A DNA stretch of 64,000 nt, taken from contig CM049320.1 in NCBI GenBank assembly GCA_026874595.1, positions 30,178,714-30,242,713 of the forward strand, written 5' to 3'. Under the pieces are notes generated by a model. That model ran no database searches and was not told where the DNA came from. It saw only the letters and a program-made list of their open reading frames with translations. This document shows positions 11,818-24,600 of the stretch, one piece after another (within the stretch, counting starts at the first letter, position 1; every line of letters begins with the position of its first letter). Position numbers and translations under genes: made by a program. Source of the stretch: Sipunculus nudus. Lineage: Eukaryota; Annelida; Sipuncula; Golfingiida; Sipunculidae.

Positions 11818-11918
11818 GTGGGGGAATGATAACATTAACCATTTCCCCTTGCAAAAAAAATGCATGTGGGGCGGATATATACCCCCATCCCCCCTATATT
11901 TACGCCCCTGAGCGGCCA
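11818..11918 (+). repeat. Dispersed repeat, copy 2 (pair with 5935-6030)
   Basis: Carries gggggaatgataacattaac, then ccccttgcaaaa, tatataccccc and tttacgcccctgagcgg, matching copy 1 word for word with substitutions. A (TA)n run sits beside or inside both copies. Confidence 0.6.
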
Positions 11919-12704
11919 GAAGGGATTCAAACCTACCCCCCCCCCGAACATTTGTAATAGATTTATATGTGAAATGCAATAACATTTGCTATATTTAAAA
12001 TAAAATAAATCTCTTACTTGGGTCTCGGTGAAAGATTGTTATTACATAAAAGATCAGGTCATATAACCATCACGTTCCATAACCAGTGGTAAATCAAAGG
12101 GCATAAAAGAAATTATGGGAGTACTCAAAAAGTTCAGAATAGTGTAACCGTTTATATTTTACAAGACTGTTGTAAGAAATCATGGATAAGGATATTTTAG
12201 GTTGTTTCAGGCTTTTTAATATCACGGTAATTTCGGGAATTTAAGCTAAGAAATTGCTTATACATTCCAAGAAAAGAGCAACAGAATTCGTCATTACATT
12301 TTCCGCACAACGAGTAAGAGAGGCACCCCTCCTCAGTCCGGGGCATATTGGTCTTTTTGCAGGGTTTCTTCTGGCTAATGTCACATTGGGATTTCTGTGA
12401 ATGTAGACGACCCTGAAATGCATGCATGTCTATGCACGCCTTTTAAGATTCTCGATGGCGGTCGGCAATGCAAGACCACTGGCTAATAAAGACTAACAAA
12501 ATATCTTACGTAACTTGCCTATGAAGCCGTTCACCTATCATTTGATTGGTTCCATTGCCCAGTTCATAATTCCTGAAATAACTTATATGGGGATTACAGC
12601 CGAAAATACCAAACTTTTAAATTTGCCACCAATTAAAAAAAGAAATTTGTACATATAAATTTGTACTTTTCGAGGACCTCTTATGCCACTAGATTATATG
12701 AATT

Positions 12705-12790
12705 CAGCGAAATGCCACCCCCAAAAAATGTGCCGCCCGGGGCGGACCGCCCCTGTCCCCCCCCCCCCCCCCTTAGGATCGCCACTGGTC
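12705..12790 (+). repeat. GC-rich repeat end with poly-C run
   Basis: Contains gccgcccggggcggaccgcc followed by a C run of about 18 at 12754-12771 and ccttaggatcgccactgg. It resembles the block at 9120-9168. A G run near 12873 lies close by. Confidence 0.4.
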
Positions 12791-14238
12791 GAACTCATGT
12801 GAGTCTGTGCAATTTGGATGCTGTCACTGACGCAAATACAGGTGAAGGTCGCCAAGAATGAGTGTGTGTGTGGGGGGGGGGGATTACAATTTGAATAAGT
12901 AAACATTTTTTAAAAGAATCAATAGTAACCTAAGACAACGTGAAATTAGGAGTTAATTCATTCGTGGGCGAGAACGAGGCTCTGAAGCAGACGACAGTAA
13001 AAAAAAAAAAAAAAATCGCGGCCGTAGACTAACATCCGGCGTCACATTCCTGTAATGTCAATCATGGTTCTACATAAATCACGGCGGACCGTGGCCTTGA
13101 TGGAAAATATTGGCATTGCTACTGGATACGCTTGGTTTCTTAATAAAATTGTCAGGGGGAAAGAAAACGTGATACAAATACTTTTTACTACGGACCTAAC
13201 AGGATTTCTTCGATTTTCCCCAATAATGGCTCTGTCCCTCAACTTGATCTGTCAAATAGGACAGCTTCACTAAGTCCCAGTTTCAGAACCAGATTATTTT
13301 ATTTATTTATTTTTTTTTTTTGTTTACTTTAATGTTTATCTTTGCGCTTGTTCAGTCATATACATAATAATAAACATAACATACATACATATATATATAT
13401 ATACAAAATATATACATAATAGTTATTTTTAAAGCCCCTTCCCCCATCCCCTGTAGGAAGGGGAAGTTTAAGGGGGTTTGGTAAGTTTATTTTTGCATCA
13501 ATATTAAGTTAATTTTTTATGGGTAAACTGTGTTTTGTGCGACCACCATAGCGCAAAACGTTCGATTACAAAAATTGCTTTCTTCTGAGCTCTGTCTGCG
13601 TTTACGTTAGATCACAAATATGTAGGGGTCGGTATATTGTTAAACCTGTCTAAACTGAATTCTGAAAAGATAAATCATGTTTCTTTTACAAGGTTAGACA
13701 ATTAAACTGATCAATGACAGGCGTAAAGTGTAAAGCCGCTGTCTTTAGACGATAGTGCGAAATAAACAAGTAGGCCTGGTAAAGCACAGATATAGGGTCC
13801 TTCCCAGAAAATTTGCTTCGATGACTAATTTGTATACAAAAAAAGAAAAAGTGCTTAACACGGTCATAATAATAAATTATCATTGATATTCTTTCTTCAA
13901 ATCTTATGATAACTGCATTAAGATCAAGTGTCAAGTTAACAGTGCTATTATGTAAAACAACAGCCTTGAGATGTGGAACACGGCTGCGATTAAACACAAC
14001 ACACATACCGCTCTTTGCTAAATCATTGTCAAAAAATGATCAATAATTTACACATGTCTTCTAAAGAAAACTTTAATTTTAAAGGTTTCTTCGGGTAATG
14101 TCAACAACAAGTCAGTACTTTACTAAATATATTAGTAAGTAATATTTTCATATTTTATATTTGAAATTAACATATCTCAATACACATTAATTGTTTTTTT
14201 TAATAATAAAGAATGTTTAGTAATAATAAAATTAATAG

Positions 14239-14240
<2 letters not shown>

Positions 14241-14296
<56 letters not shown>
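14241..14296. repeat. (TA)n microsatellite
   Basis: A run of about 28 TA units in the 10.2 kb intron. Confidence 0.95.
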
Positions 14297-14299
<3 letters not shown>

Positions 14300-14489
14300 T
14301 AATATAGAAAACACACTAATTTCCTATAAATTTAAAACAATGAAACTATCGCAATACGTATGGCAATACCACAATAGATTGCAATACTTAATATACAGGC
14401 GATACCAATATGGCTGGTTTTCTAACACTGACCTTTTGACACACTTTCTACTCAAACGTGACAGATATACACACGATATTTGTTCCCCG

Positions 14490-14880
14490 CCGTCGCCTAA
14501 AGCTACGTTGGCGGGGGACGTAGAAATGGTCAGCGTCCGTCCCTCTTTCTGTCCTTCCGTCCGTCCGTCAGTCCGTCACAGATATAATGTTAACGCTATA
14601 ACGTAAAAACAAATTAACAAGCAGTCATCCTACTTACACCTTTGAAGCAACACATGGATTGCTAGGTCAAAATTGATTATGGATGACTTTGCCCTTTTTC
14701 AAGGTCACAGAGGCTAAAATGATGTTAACACAACTTAAAAATAATTTGAGGCAAAGTCACCTATTCTGCAGTATTGACACACCTAATCAAGGACTATTTC
14801 CACAACAGGCGGTGAACATACCCGATCTGTCCCACAGACCAAAGTTTTGTCATTTTTCACCTTGACCTTATTCCAAGGTC
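14490..14880 (+). repeat. Interspersed repeat with TCCGTCCGTC and AAGGTCA words
   Basis: It begins ccccgccgtcgcctaaagct and gcgggggacgtagaaatgg, passes through a ccgtccgtccgtcagtccgt patch, and later has ttcaaggtcacagagg and accttgaccttattcc (an inverted pair of the same word). Similar words recur at 50990-51300. This looks like one old interspersed element; boundaries and class are not determined. Confidence 0.4.
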
Positions 14881-15088
14881 GTTAACTCCATGGCCGATCC
14901 CCCACTAATGCCGGTTGTCCCTGTCTACAGTTGATTTCTTCGATACGACTTGTTTTCACAAAATTATCTTTGGTGGCAGATATATTCATAAATATTAGAT
15001 TAGAATTTGATATAGATGGTCCTTAACCTAAATGTTAAGCTATAAAGCCTATTGGAACCATCACTTTCACTGTTCATCTACGAGTAAT

Positions 15089-15142
15089 CGGGGAGGGGGC
15101 TTAGAGCTTGTAGTCCTCGAATGGGGGAGGGGGGGGGGGGTT
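15089..15142 (+). other. G-rich patch, possible quadruplex
   Basis: Two clusters of G runs (ggggaggggg and then gggggaggggggggggg) lie 25-30 bases apart on the + strand. Four or more runs of at least four G could fold as a G-quadruplex. It lies about 570 bp upstream of the exon at 15707, inside the intron. Confidence 0.45.
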
Positions 15143-15706
15143 GAATAGAGAGACTGAGTGGGCGGGGAAAGCTTTCCTGGTGCAGGGGATATATAACATA
15201 TGGGAGTGCTTATAGTATAATTATTTTTCAAAATCGTGTAGAATGAAATATAATGAAGCCTTTTGTTACTTCCTTTAGACATGGATTGTCATAGATTTAG
15301 TCTATAAATTAGGCAAAGTTATCATACACACATCTGATGATCTTAGCTCCTTACATCATTTATAATTTACATGGACGTGCATACAGCAGGCACATTCCGT
15401 TTTCCTTTTTAGCAACAATATGCACAAATGCCTGTAGATGGCATAATATTTAACGATTAATGGACGACAGAACTCTTTTTGTAAATTTTATTTGTATTCA
15501 GTGATTGACTTTATGATTAATATTAGCAAGAATTTATTTTAAGTATTTTTATTACTTCTTACTAGGCAGCATCGAAAGTGCGACCACCTTAAATGATGTA
15601 AATTGTATAAACTGATTTTCGTATTTCTTTCTCGACTATCTTCAGTGGCAGCACTGATATCTTTTCCAGATCCGGAGTGAATTTTTTATCTTCTTTCTTC
15701 ATGCAG

Positions 15707-15843
15707 GTCTTACCGGTCAACGGTTCCACTTCCTACGTAACGGGGACGGTGTGCCTCGATATCGCATTCTCAATTTCCGGCAAGCAAAGCCAGGAGAATT
15801 TGAATGGGTAACCGTCGGCACTTTCGAAAATCAGACACTGAAG
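15707..15843 (+). CDS. mGluR-family receptor exon: last strands of ligand-binding domain
   Basis: Exon of 137 bp with phase 1 start and phase 0 end, between acceptor catgcag and donor gtatgg. It encodes LTGQRFHFLRNGDGVPRYRI and then a strand ending WVTVGTFENQTLK. The N-G-D-x-x-x-R-Y motif is the family hallmark (vertebrate F.E.GDAPGRYDI), and VTVGTF corresponds to YVHVGTW. Its first two bases complete the Gly codon begun at 5470. No residues seem to be missing between the neighbouring exons, so the 10.2 kb gap before it is one intron. Confidence 0.94.
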
Positions 15844-16681
15844 GTATGGCAGTCATTGTCAGAGTTCATCCCCCATTTATTCTTTATCTTTGCAGTCCAT
15901 ACAGCTCACGCGAAGTCAAGATGTTTCGGCCAGAGATAAATATATAGCAGCATCATAGTATGTTGCGTTTCTTTAGTGATGGATTTCTTTAGATCATGCT
16001 TATGCTTCCGTTTCATTAAGAAATAGTTACATTAACGATATATATTGTTACCTGGTGTATATGGAATAACATTTTCTATGTTGTCATATTCTCCAAGGAT
16101 TCGGAGAAAATGAGCACTACTTTCCTATATATGCTGATTGTTTGTCCAATGAATAGACATTAAAATAGACCTTAGTTTTTGCTCTTTTGTCTTAATGGAA
16201 CAAACGTTAAAGCAACTGTTTAATCCACAGAGTAAAAATTAGAAAAAAAAGACAATTCACGTTCTTTTTCTCAATTAGAAAATCAAAAAAAGATAATTTA
16301 GGGTTAACCTAGAAAAAAATAACAATATCTATATGTCGGTTAACTGAATAACTGATGTTGGTTAATCGCAATATCATCGTTTAAATGAATCCACCGCGGA
16401 TAAGAGGCCCCATCATCAGAGGCAAGTCGAGATTAATATTATAATTATAAAATAACTTGTATGTAACCAGTAAATCAAAAAAGTACTATTAAAAATTATA
16501 TCATATCTTTCAAATTATCTGACAGTAATTATCATCAATTTCTACTAATTCGATTTTCCAATGACCCTGGTTACTATGATACGTGTTTGTGCATATATTA
16601 TTTGAAATAATTTTATTTTTCATATATGATTTAATATTCATATAATAATGGATTGATATACTCTGCGTCGGTTATTTTAGG

Positions 16682-16765
16682 TTATGGCAAGATCGCGAAA
16701 AAAAGGAAACCACGCGAACCAAAGAAAACGCGAAAATCGCGAAATTTAACCTCGCGAATATGAAG
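16682..16765. repeat. cgcgaa-rich short repeat
   Basis: The word cgcgaa (or gcgaaa) recurs five times in about 80 bp (gatcgcgaaa, ccacgcgaacc, aacgcgaaaa, atcgcgaaat, cctcgcgaat). A loosely similar block with gattttgcg and cacgaag words is seen at about 49200-49380. It looks like an interspersed repeat fragment. Confidence 0.4.
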
Positions 16766-17214
16766 CCAGGCAGAGTATAATACATTATTCCCAACAGGCA
16801 GAAAGCCGAAAAGGACAACCATCTTTATATAGCCCTGTCAAGGTTACTTCAATTTTCCCTCATCATTACAATGCCATTAGGGGCCTTGTGTGGGAGTAAC
16901 AGCAGAGCTTTGTGCGTGATCATGTTAACTTCACTCTTGTCCATGGTCTTCTTTGAGTCAATGATGTTAATTTTCTTACCATTTTCCTATTACCTTGTTT
17001 TAAGATTACAGAAGAAAAAATATTTCATAGATAATAATAGTCGAAGGCAGCCAAATCCAGTTGAAAGGTTCACATGGCATTACGTAAAACATACACTACA
17101 GGTATGAGACTATGACCCTTACTATATCGAACAGGACAGAGAGGGATTGACCTTTTAAATGATATTTAGGAGTTTATTTGATTTATCTTTGAACGGACGA
17201 ATAATTGGTTTAAG

Positions 17215-17580
17215 CTTCTTTCCTCTCAGTATATGATTTTGTTTATTTTCGTCAAATAATCTTTCGTTTAGTCTTTCTCCTTTTTTCATCCTACCGTTTA
17301 GTTGGAACCCAATTTTCTTCTTTCTTATTCCTTCCTATTTTATTTAAGTTTGTACCTTTTTGCTTCTCTCTTTTAGTATTTTTTCTTTTGTTTCTTTATT
17401 TTCTCTTCTTTTCGCTAGGTTTTATTCCTTCTTTTTGTTTTTGTTTCTGCTTTCTTCCTGAAATTTTGAATTTTTTGTGTTTTCTTTAGTCGCTTGGTTT
17501 CATTCTTTTTTTCTTTTCCTTTTAGCTCTTTCTGTCTTGTTTCAGTCCTGTCTTCCTTTCTTCTTCTCCAACGGCAGATT
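17215..17580 (+). other. Pyrimidine-rich intronic tract
   Basis: About 360 bp in which the + strand is almost all T and C, with repeated ttcttt, tttctt and ctttt words and only scattered purines. It contains several ag dinucleotides that could act as decoy acceptors, and ends about 290 bp before the true acceptor of the seven-helix exon. Confidence 0.6.
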
Positions 17581-17873
17581 ACAACTCTCCTGTCATCTAT
17601 CGGACTATGGCTGTTCCTGGATAATTACAGTTAATAGTATTTTGATCAAGCTTTAATTATACACATATTTTTGACTCTACCAAAGATATCCACTGTATTA
17701 TGAGAACGTTAACAAAATTAATACTTCTGGTGTCTTAATGATCTAACTGAAATACAGAGTAGGTCTGATATGCTCAAATCATTGATTTGATAAATATTTC
17801 CAAATTGTTATGGTAGGACCATAGGCCTTACGTATACCTTATCGTAAATTGTTTGTGTTTTGTATTTATTTAG

Positions 17874-19011
17874 GTAAACAAGACAGAGCTACGCTTCACG
17901 CTAGAGCACCCCACCCACCCGTCTTCGCTGTGTAGCGAGGAGTGCGCACCACACCAAGCTAAGGAGACAGGTGGCGACCTCTGCTGTTGGAACTGCAGAA
18001 CCTGTACCACGTACCAATATTTGCCGACTAAGCATAAATGTGAAGAATGCCCGGATGGAACAATTCCAACACGTGACCTGAGCGCGTGCATCCCGCTTCC
18101 GGAAGAATACCTACGCTATGAAAATCCAATAGCAATGGGAGCTATGGTGTTTTCTGGCTTAGGGGTCTTTGTTACGTGCTATGTGATGTATGTATTTCTT
18201 AAATACAGAGAAACGCCAGTCGTCAAAGCTTCTGGTCGGGAATTAAGCTTTGTATTACTGGGAGGGATCCTTTGTTGTTACGGGATGACATTTGTCATTG
18301 TGTCAAAACCGAATCACATACTTTGCGCAGCACAGAAATTCGGCATTGGATTTTGCTTCAGTATATGTTACTCCGCGCTGTTAACGAAAACCAACCGGAT
18401 CGCTCGGATCTTCCGCGCTGGAAAAAGGACCGTGAAAAGACCTAAATTCATCAGCCCTAAATCGCAGCTGGTCATATGTGGTGCTTTGGTTGGTGTGCAG
18501 GTACTAATAGGAGCCCTATGGCTCGTAATAAGCCCTCCTTCTCCGGGATATTTCTACCCGACGAGGGCGAGCAATCAGCTGGTGTGTAAATCGGCTGTGG
18601 GCTCCGGTTACATCATAGGTTTCAGTTTTCCAATTCTATTGATAATAATATGCACTATATACGCTATCCTCACCCGCAAAATCCCAGAGGCTTTTAACGA
18701 ATCCAAATATATAGGATTCACTATGTATACCACTTGTATTTTGTGGCTGGCGTTTGTGCCTATTTACTTTACCACCGCAAAGAAAATAGAGATACGACTC
18801 GTGACGTTGTGCTTCGCTATCAGCCTGAGCGCTACCGTGTCGCTCGTGTGTCTATTTACTCCTAAGTTGTATATTATAATGCTCCGCCCGGAGAGGAACG
18901 TTCGTCAGTCTATGATGGGATCCAAATCTTCATCTAAACATAATTCCTACAATTCCTCACAACACCGGTTGGATTCTTGTTCACATTCGGACAACAAGTA
19001 CGATTCAGAAT
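17874..19011 (+). CDS. mGluR-family receptor exon: cysteine-rich linker and seven-helix domain
   Basis: One 1138-bp exon carries the whole signalling core. It starts in phase 0 after tatttag. About the first 70 residues form the cysteine-rich linker (SSLCSEEC, CCWNC, CTTYQY, CEECP), which couples ligand binding to the membrane. Seven membrane helices follow at roughly 18129-18200, 18240-18305, 18324-18395, 18468-18535, 18600-18670, 18705-18775 and 18800-18880. Family motifs are plain: TPVVKASGREL in loop 1, ALLTKTNRIARIF at the end of helix 3, FNESKYIGFTMYTTCILWLA in helix 6 and PKLYIIMLRPERNVRQ after helix 7. Loop 1 is group II-like, while LAFVPIYF and PERNVR are group I-like, so the subgroup is left open. 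The tail is serine-rich. The last base T is followed by a consensus donor gtaagt. Confidence 0.96.
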
Positions 19012-19019
19012 GTAAGTAG
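19012..19019 (+). promoter_or_regulatory. Splice donor that doubles as an alternative stop
   Basis: The sequence gtaagtag is a near-perfect donor in phase 1. If it is not used, the frame reads Cys-Lys and then TAG at 19017-19019. Retention of the intron would therefore give a receptor with a tail shorter by about 54 residues, ending ECK. If it is used, the frame joins exactly to the exon at 44696. Confidence 0.75.
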
Positions 19020-21224
19020 CTCTTTGATCACGTGACTTCTTGGCGGCCGTTAGTAGTTATAGCCTGATATCTGTTGCAATGTAGTTATTATTTAGATTTT
19101 AGAAAACATGCATATTTCTAGCGTAGAGGCAAATTGGTTATATTTATGCGGACGGTCGCTGTAAGGGTAGTAAAAGGCGTGTTTAATTCAAACCTACTCT
19201 AGGAGTTCCAAGAAAATGTCCCGCAAAGTCTCCAGGATGTTAGATACAAAATGGCTGCCGTCACGGAGCTAAATACTTTTTGGCAGGTTTGGCAGATTTC
19301 TACCCTGTACGGTAATTACCTGGGTAATTACTGGGTTATTACCGATACGATAAAAATACTTTCTACCATGGGTAGAAATGACAGATAGGGTAGAAACTCT
19401 CATGAGAATTTGAAAAAATATAAAATCATTTGGCATAAAAGATAAATAAAAGTATCACATATATAAAGGTAACAAGTTAGTACCTTTATATAGTTAATTA
19501 AACCATCATCAGGGTTTGTAAAGCTTAGCTGGGTACAAGGAAACCTGAATTCAATCAAGTATCACACATATCACCCTGCCTGCTTCATGGTTTCTGAAAC
19601 CGTAAAAGTGATATTTGTTTGATTTACCTAATTATTCACTTGAGCACAAATTTGTGATTAAATCAATTTAATTGACATGCATTACTGCAGATGGGAAACC
19701 CATTTTAGGCCAGCATAGGTTTCAGAAACCCTACTGGGGACATTTTTAAGGGAGTTATAGTTGATTAACTCATATACCTCCCTGTGCCGTTGCATAACAT
19801 CATATTTCAGAATTTATATATATTTATATATCCATCACTAAAAGTAATAGGCGTATACTGAACCATCTGTTCTTACCCAGTGCTACACCTGACTCTTGAA
19901 TTAAATCTGCGTAATACAGTGAAACCCAACCCTTCTTGGTGGTGATAGTCTTTCAGCCATACCCTGAAAACAGAACCAATCGGTTAAAAGAGGGACAATT
20001 GCTATCAACATTGTAGAAGTTACAATGACCTGAATATATACATGATAGCAATGGAAGAGGAATGGCTTTCTCTTAAATATGACCAAGTCTCAAAGACAAC
20101 TGAGGTTTACTTTGGAAATGTATTTCCACGGAACAAAATTTTCATACATTCAAAATGGATTTTTATGCATTGTTGATATTTGTAAACCCTTCATATACCA
20201 GATTTAGAGTTAGCACCTTTCAATAATACCCTTACATACACGTAAACCATATATTTGTATGCATGGGCTACATCAGAAAGTATTTTGTAAAAAAAGTATA
20301 AAGTCCAAAAGCAGGCTTAAATGCAATGCTTACAGTGAGACATACCTTTTACCATAATATCCAGAAAAGTGCTCCTTATACGAGCCTTAAATACGTTTTA
20401 GTCAGTTTGGTCAAGCAAATCCCAGTGGTAGGATAGGGCTATAAAGGCTTGAATTCCTTCGATAGTAGCAAGTATTTGATATCAGAACGCAAACGGGCGT
20501 ATTAGGGAGTCTGCCGAGCTTTTCATACAGGTTCCATCGGTCTATTTAGAATGGTTACGGTTTTTTTCACGGCTAACTCAGGTACCCTTTCCTCTGTAGT
20601 GACAAGTGTCCATAGAAATCATCCTTTATGCATACAACAGTGCACAGTGGTTTACCGGGATCATATATCTTTCATCAGGGGGTCTCTTATTCATCAAAGT
20701 AACATTAACATTGAATATTATTAAGATATATTGAAGGATAATCCCGCATTCCATGGAGGACTAATGGTTTTTTTTTTCAGGAATGCTCATTTATGAGAAA
20801 TCCCGAAAACGGAGTCGGACTCTTAACAATATTTTTCCGTATTTGAAATTTCTTCTCCTTGTCCCAAAAACCTGTGGTAGTTCAGCATGACCAGTGTGCC
20901 GGGAAAATAAAATGATTCAGACTGTATTTGTGAGTCATAATAATTTCACACTATCCATCTTGAGTGAAACATAATTGAACATGTATGGTTGGGTGTTCGA
21001 CATCTGAGGATAAATTGTTCAGAAGCTGACATGTTTTTATCTGTTTTCTCTGTGGATATACAAGCAAGCCAAGTCAGGAATTCAGTCAGAGAAAATGCGG
21101 TGATGCGTGGTCAAACGTAATTTTGTTTAATAGAAGTGCTTAACCTGTCTAGCCGGTCAACGGCCGACTCCTCAAAAATGGATCTGGTAAAAAGACAATC
21201 AGGTGCGATTTAAATAGACAAACC

Positions 21225-21655
21225 GGCTTCTGTGGCTCAGGGGTAGAGCGCAGGACTCAAAGCCGGGAGATCGTGTGTTCGAACCTCAGCCGAGGCGGTG
21301 ATGTTTTTCACGGTCGGCCCCCACCCAGGGTGAGCGCTCTGCAGGCTTAATGGGAAGGTCGTGCCCAACGGCCGTGTCTCACTCACAAACGTGTGCGCCT
21401 TTCGGGGGTCGTCGGTGGTATGATTACCAACCCAGGGCCCGCAGGTGCAGAAGTCACCGGGCCTGGTTAATGCCTGGATATCAAATGAGAGGAAAGGTGT
21501 GATACTGCCCAGTCACGTAGTCCGAAACCGGAATGGAAATCTGCAGATGTACAAATAATTAGTTTAGCTAGCATTAAAAAAAATGGAGGCAGTTACCTCC
21601 AACAAAAAATATCAAAAAAAATATTTAAAAAAAATTAAAAAAAGAGGGGGTGAAA
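21225..21655 (+). mobile_element. tRNA-derived SINE, copy 1
   Basis: The head resembles a tRNA: an A-box-like tggctcaggggtag at 21233-21246 and a clear B box gttcgaacc at 21277-21285, the two parts of an internal RNA polymerase III promoter. It is not a working tRNA, because the arms do not pair. The body contains cacccagggtgagcgctct, gtgcgcctttcgggggt and ccgggcctggttaatgcc; the tail is A-rich after gttacctccaac. A second copy at 51497-51880 matches through head, body and tail. It could be a V-SINE such as the molluscan RUDI family, but I cannot check that. Confidence 0.85.
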
Positions 21656-24600
21656 TAGTGTGATAAAACATTTATAGAATGGCAATTTATGTAGATGATA
21701 ACATTTTATTGGAAGGTTAGGACTTTGATTGGAGGATTAGGTCCTGACTCTTTTCCCATTGATGCAGGTCTGTCGTGGGCAGACTTTTACTGTAGAATGT
21801 GACGGGCCAGGTCATGTAATTTCATTAATACATATTTCTAAGCAAGAGATTGTTTTGTGTAATTAATAAAATAATTACTTACCTTTACTTTAGTTCAAGG
21901 CATAAGCCTTGCATACTTGAAAAACATGATGGGGTTTTATGGCAAATGAGACAGAAGACCTTTCCCATAATATCATAATCTGATTCCCTTCTGCCGCATA
22001 TTAAGTAATATATATTTCTTTACACCAAATAACTTTTGCTCAACTTTCAACACTGTGTTCATAGACAACAAGTGATTATAATATTCAAGAACTTACGGTT
22101 GGCTAAAAATATAATGACGAGGCAATTGACACATGTCGTATGCTAACCTTTTCCGACTGACAGATTATTGAGGCAAATATTGCTAACTATAAATTGAATG
22201 ACAGAAATTATTTCGAAACGTTAATATGTTGTTCTTTATCCCCTAAAATGTGAGGCGGATAAAATATACTGTCTCCACCCTTATAAAAGTGGTGATGCAC
22301 ATATATAACCTTTAAGACCACATAAAGCGTTAATGTAAGTTAAAAAAACCTGTACAGAGAGAGAGAGAGGGGGGGGGGGGGGCTTGAATTTATAACATAT
22401 ACGTCAATAATGAGTTCTACTCCAGTAACGGACAACTCTGCCGTAAATGTAGTGTGCGATTATCCCAAGTTCCATATATGCGCCGCCAACCTTAGTCCCT
22501 AATTGCGTCAAATACAATCCGTCTCTGATATATGTACATCAATAAATAGTTACACTGTACGTTGAACTTAACTCAGTATGTATAATATTTCTCCGTATTA
22601 TTCAGTGAGTAAATTTTCAACCTTCCGCGTTTTAGCTGCCATATCAATGTGCTATTCATCTGGGACATATAAACTGACCCTTCGTCTCTTCTTACCCCAG
22701 TTTTTGCTATTATTCTCTACATGCGAGCTTGTCCCGGCCGTAAACCTGTCACGTATAACAAGTAGTAGTAGCAGCCGGCCTTTGGCAAGCTGTTCGTCCA
22801 TCTTGTGAACATATTGAATATTTGTCATACACGACAAAGCAAAGTAACGTATGTATTTGCGGGCCGCTCAAAGCCAGCGTAAGATACCGCCCTTCACGGT
22901 CAAAGGTGTTAATGTGTTTAGTCGTGGGTTTAGTTTGTCTTTTTTCCTGTCAGTTTTTGTAGTTGATATGTCTTTTTATGACAAAAAAAGTGAGAGACGA
23001 GATATCTAGATGGATCAGTCAGAGACAGGAATACACGGGTCATAAGCCAGGAGAAACCCCACAATTCTTTCATTTCTTCTTATATATATAACTGCTCTCA
23101 GTTCTGGATCATTGATAGGCCTTGAAGCATTGAAAGAAATTCTTCATCATTTTACATGGAATAATACATATATTTGACTACCAGCCGACTATCGATTTTT
23201 ACGATAAGCAAACCTGAAAATACAAAAAAGTGATATCGTTTGTACATGTACTTACTTATCAATGAAATATGTAATCGCAAGATTACGCGTCAATAAGCTT
23301 CAACAGTAAATAAGTAGGTACCAGCTCATACTTGACAAAAAATGTTAAGCCTTAATTAATGACTCTTGGCAGACCCTTATTATAATAGGAAGTGATCGAA
23401 GTTGCATGCCCTGTGCTTTATTAGATAAAGTGGGGACGACGGTAAATACATCACGTTTGCACTGTAGATCACAGATGGTTACCTACGCAAAACCTCTCTC
23501 CGATGGTGAAACAGTTATTTGATAATACAGACAGTGGTTTGACAGTTTACGTCCGAAACCGCTCTAAATACTCCGAAGTTCTGCAGCAGGGGAGTACTTC
23601 CTGTGAAACTCCTGAATCTTACAGAAGAGAAAGCATATGCTGTTAAACTGCTGGTGCTTACAGAATGTTGTTAGGATCGCATGCTTGTTTACGTCTCCTA
23701 TTTCAAGCAAACTAGTTGGAACATATTCAGAGCAGAAATGCAACATCTGCTCCCAAAGCAGCATATGCTAGATATAGGTAAAAGTAATCGGGAAACATCC
23801 ACAGGAATGTATTTATTAAATGCCAACTGCACAGAGAAAACGCATTACTCAGCAATCATCTACAAGGAACTGCCTAACATGGACTTTGAATAGAAAAAAT
23901 GTACAAAATATACCTATTAACATGTAGATACAGGAGTAAGTCTGTGTTATAGTAAGAGTCTAAAGAAAAAAATTATACCTATGTAAGAAGTTTTCTTCAA
24001 AAGATCAGAAAATATGTTTGTAAATTATGAAATTGTAAAAAGCAGATCTACAGTAAGTGCTATGATCGTCTGAATTGCTTATCGTCCGATAGGTGGCACC
24101 ACCGTGCTGTAGTTGCCATGTATATCCACTTGGCAACCTCCCGTGTACAAAACGAAAGGACAGCAACAGACAAAGGCCGTAGGTGTCAGCATATTTTAAA
24201 TCAATGGCTTAACTGAGATATGACCTTTTTTCTAATATTAAATTGCAACTGAAATACAATGAAAGACTGAAAGACAAACCTTTAGAGGAACGCATAAATA
24301 TCTGATTGTTAAAGTCAAATATTTTTTCTTATAAAAGTTGAAACTAATATTATTACTTTTAATACGTCACGTCTGAGAGACGCTGGTAAACAATTTAAAA
24401 TATATAACATACATTGTTGCTTTATTTTTACCATTTAGTTCGTCACATACTTTACAAGTACACATTTAAACTTTTTTAGCCTATTGGTCAATTTATTCAT
24501 TAGTCAACTCATCTTAAGAGGGGTGAGTTATTTCAGCCGGAATTTATATGTTTGACCGTTAGCAACAATACTTAAACAAATCTGAACGGATTGTAAAAGT

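Larger units (their letters stand above)
5471..15706. other. 10.2 kb receptor intron filled with repeats
   Basis: Non-coding stretch between two receptor exons. I found no convincing gene on either strand; the open frames inside are short, run through simple repeats or lie in dispersed repeats. Named pieces are listed separately: shared C-rich repeat, inverted repeat, GA tract, dispersed repeat copy A, TA tracts and G-rich patches. The parts 7100-7490, 7550-8740, 9180-11740, 12000-12700, 12910-13370 and 13480-14240 show nothing I recognise. Confidence 0.8.
15844..17873. other. 2.0 kb receptor intron
   Basis: Non-coding. It contains the cgcgaa-rich patch at 16682-16765 and a long pyrimidine-rich stretch at 17215-17580. 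An open frame at 16871-17107 has no recognisable domain and I do not treat it as a gene. The acceptor before the next exon is tatttatttag. Confidence 0.8.

Noticed and set aside
21225-21300. tRNA gene
   Set aside because: A and B boxes are present but the acceptor and anticodon arms do not pair, and the body matches a second dispersed copy, so it is a SINE head.
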